Below, piece after piece: positions 6,718 through 13,618 of a DNA stretch of 13,618 nt. The stretch comes from DAOUMU01 sp034409055 (lineage in GTDB: Bacteria > Chloroflexota > Anaerolineae > 4572-78 > J111): the NCBI GenBank assembly GCA_034409055.1, contig DAOUMU010000035.1:1-13618 (forward strand), in the 5' to 3' direction. Made by a program: the position numbers and the translations under genes. A model generated the notes under the pieces. The model made no database searches. It had not been told where the DNA came from and saw only the letters and a list, made by a program, of their open reading frames with translations. Every line of letters starts with the position of its first letter. Position 1 is the stretch's first letter.

Positions 6718-9270
6718 ATGATGACTCGAATATACTACTCCAGATTCATAACCCTAACCATCTTTGTGATCTTGACTATCGGACTGATTCTGAGCCGGCC
6801 GAACTATCCTGTCCGTGCTGGGACTATGATTATTGAACCAGATGGCGTGGCAGATAGCGCCGATATCAAATATAAAATTATCTGGTCAGATGGGAACAAA
6901 GCCGGACATACTGTATCGCTCTTTTACGACCCCGACAATGAAGGTAACGATGGTACATTGCTTGTGCAGGATATTCCGACCGGGGATGGAACCAATAACT
7001 ACTTTTGGAATACGGCCAATATACCTGCTGGAAACTATTACATCTATGCAGCCTACAACAACGGTACGGACATTACTTACCACTACAGCCCAGGCCCGGT
7101 TACGATTGCCCACAGTCCAGCATGTCTTGATATTTCAGACCGCATAAATTTGTTACCTAATGCCAGCTTTGAAAACGGTTTCTTCAAACCATCCAGTTGG
7201 CAGCCTGATACGCCAACTATTTTTCTTCGCGAACGATCTTGGGAGTACGAGTGGGTTAATGACCCCAAACAGGCTTATGCAGGCAATCGAGCCATCAAAA
7301 TTGCCAATACTTTCAACGGTGTCAATTCCGACAGTGCCTGGAAAGACCGGGTTATTATCGATGGCCCGAAGCTTGCTCTGCCCACTACCAACGGCAAATA
7401 TTTACTAACGGCCTGGATCAAGACAGACAACGTGGCTACCGGTCAGGTTATGTTTCGCGTTAAATATTACGATGGGAATGGAGAGGAGCTTACACTCAAA
7501 GGTCATGGAAGCGAGACATTCTATGCCGGTGGCCCACCTACAACAGCCTGGACACAAGTAGCCTTCATGCTCAATCCGCCCCACTGGGACTCACCACCTT
7601 ATCCCGCACCGGCCCGGGCTGAAAAAATCAGAATCAATTTCTCCCTCGATAATTCTCCCGGCACCCTTTGGGTTGATAACATCTCACTGGTCGAAATCAG
7701 CCAATCAGAATATGAGCACTATAATCCACGTAATCGGTATGCGGCTCCAGCACTTATCACCACAACTGTGCCTGTTACTCTGCCGGCGGTAGCCGGTTGG
7801 AATGCAACCATACAACAAGACCCTGACACTGGTGTATGGTGGCTTGTCGGACCAGATCAGAAGGCTTTTTGGGCAGTAGGACCCGGTGCGGGAACTAACG
7901 ACAAACTGTTATCTACTACAGGGTTATCCGAGTCTGAATATAGAAAAGAAGTCCAGTATCGGGCCAGATACGACCTGAACTTCAATCAAGATTGGCGCGA
8001 CAAAACCGGTTCCGGTCAATACTCTTCTACCCGAAATGATATTTATTGGTTGAATTTTTCCTCCGAGCCAAATATCACTGAGGACCCCGGTGAATGGGTC
8101 CTCAAGGACCGGGATGGCAATCTGATTGCTGACTATGGCCATTATTTTCCAGATGTATTCAGCCCTATTTGGCAGGAGAATGCGGTTAGAGAAGCAGAGA
8201 CACTCCTCAGTGATGAGGGCTGGCTAATCGAAAGTGAACAATTCATTGGGTATTGGACTGATAATGAATGGGCCTATGGTGACCTCTATGATTTCCTCTG
8301 GGGAGATACGGCCAGGCTGGCTTTTGTGGATTGGTTACAGGGTAAGAACGATTTACCCAGCCTGGATGCTGTTTTTGCCAGGGCCGGTAGTCGCATCAAC
8401 TTGGATGTACCGGCCGGGTTTGAAATAGCCACCCCTTACCCAACCCCGGCCGACCTCAACAAAAGGTGGTCATCTGCCTACCACAGTTACAATTACCGCT
8501 CGTTTGCAGATGTCTATGGTCGCGATAAACCTTACATTCGGGCCCACGATGATCCGGTCACGTATGATCTCTACGCTTTTGAAAGAGTCATCTACAAAAT
8601 CTATGTAGACACCATTATTGATAACATTCGTCAAGTGGAAACCAATTTTATCGCCCGTACTGGGCAAGGCTTTTACCACCCTATCTTTAGCAATCGCTTT
8701 GATGTCGGCACACCGGCCGCGTTGGAAGCGTTACGACGCAATATGGATATTTTCAGCCGCTTTGATGCAATCGCCGTTAACTGGTATCCTGACTATAACC
8801 AGAGCAGCACCTACCATCCCCGTGAATGGATGGAGATCGTGAAGGCCACCTTTCACGATACTACCGGCCGGCCTTTATATATAGCCGAGTATGGCGTGGC
8901 GGCTGAAGATGCTGACGACTATAGCGCCGTCCCCTATTTGACCGTGGCTCGCTGGCGCGAGAAAACTGTGGAACACCAATACCAACGAGGCTGGGCTTAC
9001 CACAATTTGGTATCTACCTGGGCCAACCTGCCCTACGTGATAGGGGCAAACTGGTTCAAATGGCCCAATGGTTATGGCAACCCGAATGGAAGTGATGTGC
9101 GCGACAGTGGTCTTGTAGATGATAACGATAATTACTATGTACATCTAACCGATAACATACGTTCGGTCAACAAGCAAATCAATTCTATCAGCCGGTCAGG
9201 TACTTTCTCGCTCGACAATATTGACTGGATCAGTGTTGAGCTAAATCTCTGTAGTGCATCACTTGAGTGA
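6718..9270 (+). CDS. Secreted multidomain glycoside hydrolase: Ig-like domain, carbohydrate-binding module, agarase/GH-A-like TIM barrel
   Basis: The 850-residue protein starts with a signal peptide (residues 1-34, cleavage after PVRA). Residues ~35-130 form an Ig-like beta domain (FYDPDNEGNDGTLL, IPAGNYYIYAAYNNG). Residues ~144-327 match a CBM4/9-type jelly roll: NLLPNASFENGFF at the start, LTAWIKTDNVATGQV in the middle, GTLWVDNISLVE at the end. Residues ~355-825 form a TIM-barrel hydrolase resembling beta-agarase-like (GH50/GH42-like) clan GH-A enzymes: GYWTDNEWAYGD carries the likely acid/base Glu517, and RPLYIAEYGVAAE carries the likely nucleophile Glu724, each at a strand end as expected for a retaining mechanism. 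It probably cleaves an exocellular beta-linked polysaccharide. Exact family and substrate are not certain. The context with glycosyltransferases suggests trimming or remodelling of the organism's own glycan, or scavenging. Its stop codon lies inside the target duplication of a MITE. Confidence 0.88.
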   Translation: MMTRIYYSRFITLTIFVILTIGLILSRPNYPVRAGTMIIEPDGVADSADIKYKIIWSDGNKAGHTVSLFYDPDNEGNDGTLLVQDIPTGDGTNNYFWNTANIPAGNYYIYAAYNNGTDITYHYSPGPVTIAHSPACLDISDRINLLPNASFENGFFKPSSWQPDTPTIFLRERSWEYEWVNDPKQAYAGNRAIKIANTFNGVNSDSAWKDRVIIDGPKLALPTTNGKYLLTAWIKTDNVATGQVMFRVKYYDGNGEELTLKGHGSETFYAGGPPTTAWTQVAFMLNPPHWDSPPYPAPARAEKIRINFSLDNSPGTLWVDNISLVEISQSEYEHYNPRNRYAAPALITTTVPVTLPAVAGWNATIQQDPDTGVWWLVGPDQKAFWAVGPGAGTNDKLLSTTGLSESEYRKEVQYRARYDLNFNQDWRDKTGSGQYSSTRNDIYWLNFSSEPNITEDPGEWVLKDRDGNLIADYGHYFPDVFSPIWQENAVREAETLLSDEGWLIESEQFIGYWTDNEWAYGDLYDFLWGDTARLAFVDWLQGKNDLPSLDAVFARAGSRINLDVPAGFEIATPYPTPADLNKRWSSAYHSYNYRSFADVYGRDKPYIRAHDDPVTYDLYAFERVIYKIYVDTIIDNIRQVETNFIARTGQGFYHPIFSNRFDVGTPAALEALRRNMDIFSRFDAIAVNWYPDYNQSSTYHPREWMEIVKATFHDTTGRPLYIAEYGVAAEDADDYSAVPYLTVARWREKTVEHQYQRGWAYHNLVSTWANLPYVIGANWFKWPNGYGNPNGSDVRDSGLVDDNDNYYVHLTDNIRSVNKQINSISRSGTFSLDNIDWISVELNLCSASLE

Positions 9271-9274
9271 TATG

Positions 9275-9406
9275 GTAACTGCCTACCCTCATGTCATTCC
9301 GAGGAGCGCAGCGACGAGGAATCTCCGACAACGAGGACAAATTCAAGGCGAAATAGGAGATTCTTCACTCGCTGCGCTCGTTCAGAATGACATGGTAGGT
9401 AGTTAC
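9275..9406. mobile_element. MITE / palindromic interspersed repeat with 8-bp target duplication
   Basis: The 132-bp element has terminal inverted repeats GTAACTGCCTACC / GGTAGGTAGTTAC (one mismatch). These extend inward to arms of ~50 bp: ATGTCATTCCGAGGAGCGCA and onward on the left, GCTGCGCTCGTTCAGAATGA on the right. It is flanked by a perfect 8-bp direct repeat GTGATATG (9267-9274 and 9407-9414), which indicates insertion with target duplication. The left duplication contains the TGA stop of the hydrolase gene. There is no coding capacity. The transcript would form a long hairpin between the hydrolase and GT2 genes and might act as an attenuator or RNA stability element. Confidence 0.85.
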
Positions 9407-9533
9407 GTGATATGAAGAAATTACAAACTACTTTGAGTTGCCAGAGAAATTCAAGGATACACCTTGGGCAAAACTCTAAGCCGGTCAACCTCACCCTCTG
9501 GAACCAAGAGGAAGACCAGCCCAAAACTAAATA

Positions 9534-9556
9534 ATCCACTATCCACTATCCACTAT
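9534..9556. repeat. Tandem heptamer repeat ATCCACT x3
   Basis: Three perfect head-to-tail copies of ATCCACT (9534-9554) followed by AT. The unit length of seven bases is the same as in the repeat at the right end of the window, though the sequence differs. Confidence 0.85.
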
Positions 9557-9575
9557 TTGAAGATTAAATGTGAGG

Positions 9576-9582
9576 ACAGGAG
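9576..9582 (+). promoter_or_regulatory. Ribosome binding site of the GT2 gene
   Basis: ACAGGAG lies 6 bases before ATG 9589, a strong site that fixes the GT2 start. Confidence 0.6.
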
Positions 9583-9588
9583 TTACAT

Positions 9589-10788
9589 ATGATCGCAAAA
9601 CTATTTTGGTTATGTATCGGTAGCATCATCTACACCTATGCTGGTTATCCCTTCTTATTAGCCCTGCTGGCTCGCATCTTTCCCAGACCACAGTTGCAGA
9701 AACCACCTACAACACCTTTGGTAACTCTGCTCATCGCAGCCTACAACGAGCAGGCAATTATTGCCGAGAAGATTGAAAATAGCCTGGCCCTCGATTACCC
9801 TCCTGACCGGCTGCAAATTCTGGTCGCCGCCGACGGTTCAGACGACCGCACCCCTGATATCGTGCAGACATACGCCGAGCGGGGCGTGGAACTCAGCTAC
9901 AGCCCCCCCCGACGTGGCAAAATGGCCGCCATCAACCGGGCTATGTCCCGAGTCCGAGGTGAGATTGTGGTCTTCTCTGATGCCAATAACATGTATGAGG
10001 CCAACGTTATCCGTGAACTGGTTGCCCCTTTTGCCGATCCAACAGTCGGGGGCGTGACTGGGGTCAAATCAATTATCCGGGGCGATGGGGCGCTGGGGGA
10101 GTCTGAGGGACTTTACTGGAAATATGAGTCTTTTATCAAGACCCAGGAGACACAGCTTGGCTGTAGCACGGGTGCGCCTGGTGAAATTTTTGCTATCCGG
10201 CGTGACCTGTTTGAGCCTCCACCCGATAAGATCATCAACGATGATTTTTACATGGCCATGCGCCTGGTCCAGCGTGGTTATCGAATCATTTACAATCCGC
10301 AGGCTCGCTCCTGGGAACGTGTCTCACTATCAGCAGAGGATGAGATTAACCGGCGGGCTCGTATTATTGCCGGCCGCTACCAGGCCATTGCCCTGGCCCC
10401 CAGCCTTCTACCCCTGCAACACCCGCTGATTGTCTGGCAGGTTGTCTCACACAAATTCCTGCGCCCCCTGGTGCCTTTTGCTATGGCTGGTGCATTGCTG
10501 GCCAACCTTATGGCCGTAGTACGGCCCACCCGCTCTCCAAAATATCCAATGCTTCAACTCGCCCCTCCTTTTAACTGGCTTATCCTACTCCTCCAGGTGC
10601 TCTTTTACGGGCTGGCCTGGCTTGGCAACTTTGTAGAGAGCAAAGGGGCTATAGGCAAACTGCTCTACTTACCCACCTTTCTGGTCAATAGCAACCTGGC
10701 CGCGGTCATTGGCCTTTATCGGAGCCTGACCAAGGGGCAAACGTCGCTCTGGCAGCGGGTACGGCGTCGCGAAAATCCTCAAACTTGA
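9589..10788 (+). CDS. Membrane-associated GT2-family glycosyltransferase
   Basis: The 399-residue protein has the layout of processive or polyprenyl-linked GT2 enzymes: an N-terminal membrane helix (~5-30), a GT-A catalytic domain, and two to three C-terminal membrane segments (~290-312, ~326-347, ~358-378). Catalytic motifs are VTLLIAAYNEQ (45-55), the nucleotide-binding AADGSDD (80-86), the DXD-like metal site SDANN (Asp131), GAPGEIFAIRR (195-205) on the acceptor side, and INDDFYMAMRL (216-226), whose Asp pair holds the catalytic base. RRARIIAGRYQA (255-266) takes the place of the QxxRW region. It likely adds a beta-linked sugar at the inner face of the membrane during exopolysaccharide or surface glycan synthesis. 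It is separated from the upstream genes by a MITE and may have its own promoter, though none is clear. Its 3' end converges on the next gene with a 33-base gap and no obvious terminator. Confidence 0.93.
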   Translation: MIAKLFWLCIGSIIYTYAGYPFLLALLARIFPRPQLQKPPTTPLVTLLIAAYNEQAIIAEKIENSLALDYPPDRLQILVAADGSDDRTPDIVQTYAERGVELSYSPPRRGKMAAINRAMSRVRGEIVVFSDANNMYEANVIRELVAPFADPTVGGVTGVKSIIRGDGALGESEGLYWKYESFIKTQETQLGCSTGAPGEIFAIRRDLFEPPPDKIINDDFYMAMRLVQRGYRIIYNPQARSWERVSLSAEDEINRRARIIAGRYQAIALAPSLLPLQHPLIVWQVVSHKFLRPLVPFAMAGALLANLMAVVRPTRSPKYPMLQLAPPFNWLILLLQVLFYGLAWLGNFVESKGAIGKLLYLPTFLVNSNLAAVIGLYRSLTKGQTSLWQRVRRRENPQT

Positions 10789-10821
10789 TAATCATCATCG
10801 AGTCCGCTCTTCCAACCTTAA

Positions 10822-13329
10822 TCACCTGGCCACTCTCCTGACCTGATCACCTGGATGCATCCAGCGCGAGTCCCTACGTTCATCCTGTTCCGGCTGTTGC
10901 AGACTCTGTCTGGCTTGGGCCAGGCGATCTTTTCGGCGCGCCTGGTCTTCGGCTTGCCTGGCGTCACGGTAGGCTGCTTCGGCCTGCTGGCGGATACGGA
11001 TCAGGGCGTCTTTGGTGGCCTGCTTGGTCGCGTCGACGGACGGCAGCGTCGTTTGCGCCCGGTGCAGAGCATGCCACCAGGCCCCACTGGCATCCGACTG
11101 GCGGACCACCTGTGCGGCCTGCTGAATGGCTTGCTGCGCCTGGGCCAAAGCTGTCAACGCTTGTTCCAGGTGCTCCTCATACTCCTGACGGTCGGTGGCC
11201 ACCTGGCGGACTGTCCACTCGGCCAGTTGACCGACTTCGTCGTAGGCCTCAATCGCTACTTGCAAAGCTTGAGCCAGGGCTCGATCCTCCAGGCCAGCAG
11301 CGACCGCGCGGGCCTGTTCGGCTTCGGACAGCTTATCCCGAAGCTGCCAACCGAGGCGATTGGTGCTGGCCGTTTGGGCCACCGGGGGTAATTTTCTGGC
11401 GGCGGCCAGGTACTGTCTCTTTTTTTCTTGGGCGTTCTTGACCACCATTGCCAATTTTGTCTGAAGGGCGTTGATCTGGCGCACCTGCTCATCGGCGGCC
11501 ACATAGGCGGCTGTGGCCCATTGCCGGGCCGTTGCCTGGACGTTCATGGCTGCGATGAACTGGCTGGCCTCGGTTAGACGTTTGGCCTCGGCCAATTGGC
11601 GCCGAGCTTGTTCGATTTGCCGGTCAACCTCCGGCCCAATTTTGATATCCTCCCGGTTCCGGAGGGCCTCTGCTCTGACCAAATCGGCCTCGGTCAGGTC
11701 GAGTGCTGCGGCAATGTGGGCCTCGGCCGCCTGTAGTTCGGCCAGGCGGTTCACGATGGTCCGGAATTGTCGCTCGACCTGGGTCAGGTCCGCGGTGGTA
11801 TAAGTCAGCAGCCGCTCGGCTTCGGTAAATTTCTGAACCGTCATGCTGTTGAGACTTTCAATCTGCCTGATCTGATCCTCACGCAGTTGCTGGAGTGTTT
11901 TTTCGGCTGACTCCATTTCAGTCCCAACATCGGTCCAGTTTACCTGAGGGTATGTCTGCAATGTCTGCCAGGCGGGGGTCACCTCGTCCTGCCACCATTG
12001 GCCGATGCGGGCAATCTCATCACGGAAACGGTCCAGACTGGCCACGTTCTGCTCGTCCAACGCCTGCCAGGCCTGGGCCTCGGCCAGGGCACGTTGGCTG
12101 TCGATGTTGAGTTCCTCGATCCAGGGGGCTGCGCCGACGTAATCACCGGCCAGGATACATTGGGTAATGGTCTGCACATCCGTCTTGATCTCCTGCCAAT
12201 CATCTGCCAGGCCGGAAGGACGGTATCCCTGGGCAGTGATGGCCTCAATCTTGGCCTGGCGGCGACCGTGGTCGTTCATGGCCCGCAGAAACGCTCTGAC
12301 CGTTTCCAGGTCTTGCAGAACCTCCAAAACCTGCTCAATCACCTCCAGAAACCGCTCTTGTTTCAAAGCCACCTGCATCTGAGCCAAGCGCTGATCAATG
12401 TCAATAAAGAGTTGTTCTCCGGTCAACTCGACCGGCGTAACCTCATCCGGCTCGTCTGGCCGGGACTGTGCTTCACCACCTCTCATAATGTACTGGTAAA
12501 GCTCTGTCAGAAAAGAGGGGGTATCTGTTTCGACGGCCTGACGCCGGGAGCGGGTTTCGGTCAGCCACCAGGGTGCTTCTTGACGATGTCGCTCTGGCAA
12601 ACGTTTGATCTGGGCTTTGATCTGATCCACATAATCCAGAATCCCCTCGGCTTCAACCTGGGTGGGATAGATCATCTGCCATTTGATCTTGAGCGGCCTC
12701 CCGGCCAACTCGCGCCACAGATCATCCAGTTGCCTGACCAGTTGAACATCCGTCCCGGCCCGCTCCGAGGCGTCCAGCATCGGGTCGAGAAGCGTGCGTA
12801 GTTCGTCAGCAGTCAGATTTCGGAGGCGCTCGCTGCGTCCGACCAGGGTAGCGTAGAGCATCTCCCAGTCCCATATTCTTTGTTCAAGCGAACGGTTCTG
12901 CTGCGTAGCCGGGTCAATCAACTTTTGATGTAAGTCAAAGGCAGCGTTCAGGGCCTGCTGGCTGCGATAGAGCGCCTCGTAGACTTCAGCAGCCTGCATA
13001 TCGCCATAGGACTCGCCACCGTGAGCCTTAAACCGTTGATAGAGGATTGTCTCTTCGGGCGTATCACCTTTGAGTAACCGGTCGCAGGCGTTCAGCAGTT
13101 TCGAAGTCAACCGCTGTAAATGTTTCAGATGGTGCTCCAAGGTAGCCCGGCGTCGTTTTAACCTTGACCGCTCTCGAAAATAGATGAGACCGCCAACCCC
13201 TATAGCGCCCAGGGCACCCGAAGCCAGGGCAGAAATAATCATCGCCCAATCCATTGGGGAGAGTTGCCAGTAGTTGATCAAAACTTGGGATTGAACTGTC
13301 ATCTGTATGGGAGTTATCATAGCGAACAA
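10822..13329 (-). CDS. Single-pass membrane protein with long coiled-coil / spectrin-like cytoplasmic region (EzrA-like layout), function unknown
   Basis: I cannot assign this 835-residue protein to a named family. It has a short N-terminal segment, one membrane helix (~28-50, WAMIISALASGALGAIGVGG) and then a basic stop-transfer cluster (RERSRLKRRR), so the rest should be cytoplasmic. Residues ~60-810 are almost wholly helical, rich in Ala, Gln, Glu, Arg and Leu with heptad spacing, and form several helical-bundle units, for example LAEAKRLTEASQFIAAMN and ALTALAQAQQAIQQAAQVV. A short N-terminus, one helix and a long spectrin-like cytoplasmic part recall EzrA, the septation-ring regulator, but no sequence match can be claimed. 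It could also be the membrane-coiled-coil part of a TPM-domain protein that lacks the TPM domain. The start is TTG 13329, with AGGTG 7 bases upstream; ATG at 13320 is the alternative. Its codon use is more GC-rich than that of the + strand genes and it is transcribed toward them, so it belongs to a separate unit. Confidence 0.85.
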   Translation of the reverse strand: MFAMITPIQMTVQSQVLINYWQLSPMDWAMIISALASGALGAIGVGGLIYFRERSRLKRRRATLEHHLKHLQRLTSKLLNACDRLLKGDTPEETILYQRFKAHGGESYGDMQAAEVYEALYRSQQALNAAFDLHQKLIDPATQQNRSLEQRIWDWEMLYATLVGRSERLRNLTADELRTLLDPMLDASERAGTDVQLVRQLDDLWRELAGRPLKIKWQMIYPTQVEAEGILDYVDQIKAQIKRLPERHRQEAPWWLTETRSRRQAVETDTPSFLTELYQYIMRGGEAQSRPDEPDEVTPVELTGEQLFIDIDQRLAQMQVALKQERFLEVIEQVLEVLQDLETVRAFLRAMNDHGRRQAKIEAITAQGYRPSGLADDWQEIKTDVQTITQCILAGDYVGAAPWIEELNIDSQRALAEAQAWQALDEQNVASLDRFRDEIARIGQWWQDEVTPAWQTLQTYPQVNWTDVGTEMESAEKTLQQLREDQIRQIESLNSMTVQKFTEAERLLTYTTADLTQVERQFRTIVNRLAELQAAEAHIAAALDLTEADLVRAEALRNREDIKIGPEVDRQIEQARRQLAEAKRLTEASQFIAAMNVQATARQWATAAYVAADEQVRQINALQTKLAMVVKNAQEKKRQYLAAARKLPPVAQTASTNRLGWQLRDKLSEAEQARAVAAGLEDRALAQALQVAIEAYDEVGQLAEWTVRQVATDRQEYEEHLEQALTALAQAQQAIQQAAQVVRQSDASGAWWHALHRAQTTLPSVDATKQATKDALIRIRQQAEAAYRDARQAEDQARRKDRLAQARQSLQQPEQDERRDSRWMHPGDQVRRVAR

Positions 13330-13385
13330 AGCGAGGCACCTAACAATTAGATATCGTTTATGATGATTGTTGTATCTTTACGACC

Positions 13386-13414
13386 AGTATATCACACCTG
13401 CAATCCAGAAACAA
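13386..13414 (-). promoter_or_regulatory. Sigma70-type promoter for the coiled-coil membrane protein gene
   Basis: Read on the minus strand: -35 TTGTTT (13414-13409), a 17-base spacer, and -10 TATACT (13391-13386) preceded by TG one base away, i.e. an extended -10. The expected transcription start is ~13379, leaving a leader of ~50 bases before TTG 13329. Consensus match and spacing are good, and the position between a terminator and the start of the gene fits. Confidence 0.6.
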
Positions 13415-13425
13415 TGACCAAAGAC

Positions 13426-13455
13426 AAAATAAAAAGACCGGCTATTCAGCCGGTC
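13426..13455 (-). terminator. Intrinsic terminator for minus-strand transcription entering from the right
   Basis: The hairpin GACCGGCT-ATTC-AGCCGGTC (13436-13455) has a perfect 8-bp GC-rich stem and a 4-base loop. On the minus strand the stem is followed by TTTTTATTTTG, a T tract, so it terminates transcripts of a gene beyond the right edge. On the + strand it is followed by CCCGC, so it does not look like a terminator there. Confidence 0.75.
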
Positions 13456-13527
13456 CCCGCTTAATCTTCATTCAACAGCGGTCAGTAGTCACTTAAGGCA
13501 GTTCCGAAAAAATAATTGTCCCAACTC

Positions 13528-13603
13528 CGTGAAACGTGAAGCGTGAAACGTGATGTTTTTACGCCATAAACCCTCACGTTTCACGTTTTACGCTTCACGT
13601 CAC
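13528..13603. repeat. Palindromic heptamer-repeat array (CGTGAAR units facing TCACGTT units)
   Basis: The left arm (13528-13553) is CGTGAAA, CGTGAAG, CGTGAAA, CGTGA. The right arm (13574-13603) is TCACGTT, TCACGTT, TTACGCT, TCACGTC, AC. The arms are near-perfect inverted repeats (about 23 of 26 pairs) around a 20-base spacer, so the unit is both a period-7 tandem repeat and a long hairpin. It lies between the terminator and the right edge; there is no gene in 13456-13618. Confidence 0.8.
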
Positions 13604-13618
13604 CGAAAGTTTTGGGAT

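Larger units (their letters stand above)
9415..9588 (+). other. Intergenic remainder between MITE and GT2 gene, with possible decayed coding remnant
   Basis: No convincing gene is seen. A 40-codon frame, ATG 9412 to TAA 9532, has no ribosome binding site. Another frame reads NYFELPEKFKDTPWAKL before a stop (~9422-9475), which looks protein-like but has no start, so it may be a relic. The segment ends in a heptamer repeat (9534-9556) and the leader of the GT2 gene. Confidence 0.35.

Noticed and set aside
9534..9556. CRISPR array
   Set aside because: The repeats are contiguous 7-base units without spacers and there are no cas genes in the window.
10789..10821. Bidirectional terminator between the convergent GT2 and coiled-coil genes
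   Set aside because: The 33-base gap has no stem-loop with a T tract on either strand.
11998..12801. 267-residue open frame on the plus strand
   Set aside because: It is antisense to the GC-rich coiled-coil gene, where long shadow frames are common; no domain or ribosome binding site supports it.
1..13618. Defence system, prophage, transposase gene or tRNA/rRNA gene
   Set aside because: No nuclease, integrase, phage structural or transposase motif and no RNA gene fold was found; mobile elements seen are non-coding.

Overview
The window reads as chromosomal DNA from an uncultured filamentous-type bacterium, most likely a member of the Chloroflexota (Anaerolineae/Caldilineae-like). This is inferred from large multidomain secreted proteins with Pro-rich linkers, a secreted protein ending in a YLP-type tail (VYLPSIQK), mid GC content, and many short palindromic or heptameric repeats between genes. 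No rRNA or marker gene is present, so the phylum call is tentative.

Layout. Bases 1-1232 hold the 3' end of a nonribosomal peptide synthetase (end of an adenylation domain, carrier domain, terminal thioesterase). Immediately coupled to it is a large exported protein with DUF11-like repeats, a Pro-rich linker and a TolB-like beta-propeller (1222-3756). Then come a secreted right-handed beta-helix protein (3834-5411), a GT4 glycosyltransferase (5431-6552), a secreted glycoside hydrolase with a carbohydrate-binding module and an agarase/GH-A-like TIM barrel (6718-9270), and a membrane GT2 glycosyltransferase (9589-10788). All run on the + strand. A convergent minus-strand gene (10822-13329) encodes an 835-residue, one-pass membrane, coiled-coil (EzrA-like) protein with its own promoter. 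An intrinsic terminator and a heptamer-repeat palindrome lie upstream of it.

How it fits together. The + strand genes look like part of a surface glycan / exopolysaccharide locus next to a nonribosomal peptide gene: two glycosyltransferases of different fold, two secreted carbohydrate-active or carbohydrate-binding proteins, and a secreted propeller protein. Whether the peptide and glycan parts make one product cannot be decided from this window.

The most unusual signals are in the gene junctions. (i) Two MITE-like elements with CAGTA...TACTG ends sit in opposite orientation at 1231-1369 and 6561-6672 and bracket about 5.2 kb; the right one has a perfect ATACT target duplication. The left one supplies the synthetase stop codon and encodes the N-terminal extension of the next exported protein. 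(ii) The beta-helix gene begins inside a decayed copy of the 5' end of the neighbouring GT4 gene (about 22 of 41 residues identical, original ATG changed to ATC). So two successive secreted proteins appear to have acquired borrowed N-termini. (iii) A third, unrelated MITE (9275-9406) is inserted at the stop codon of the hydrolase gene with an 8-bp GTGATATG target duplication.
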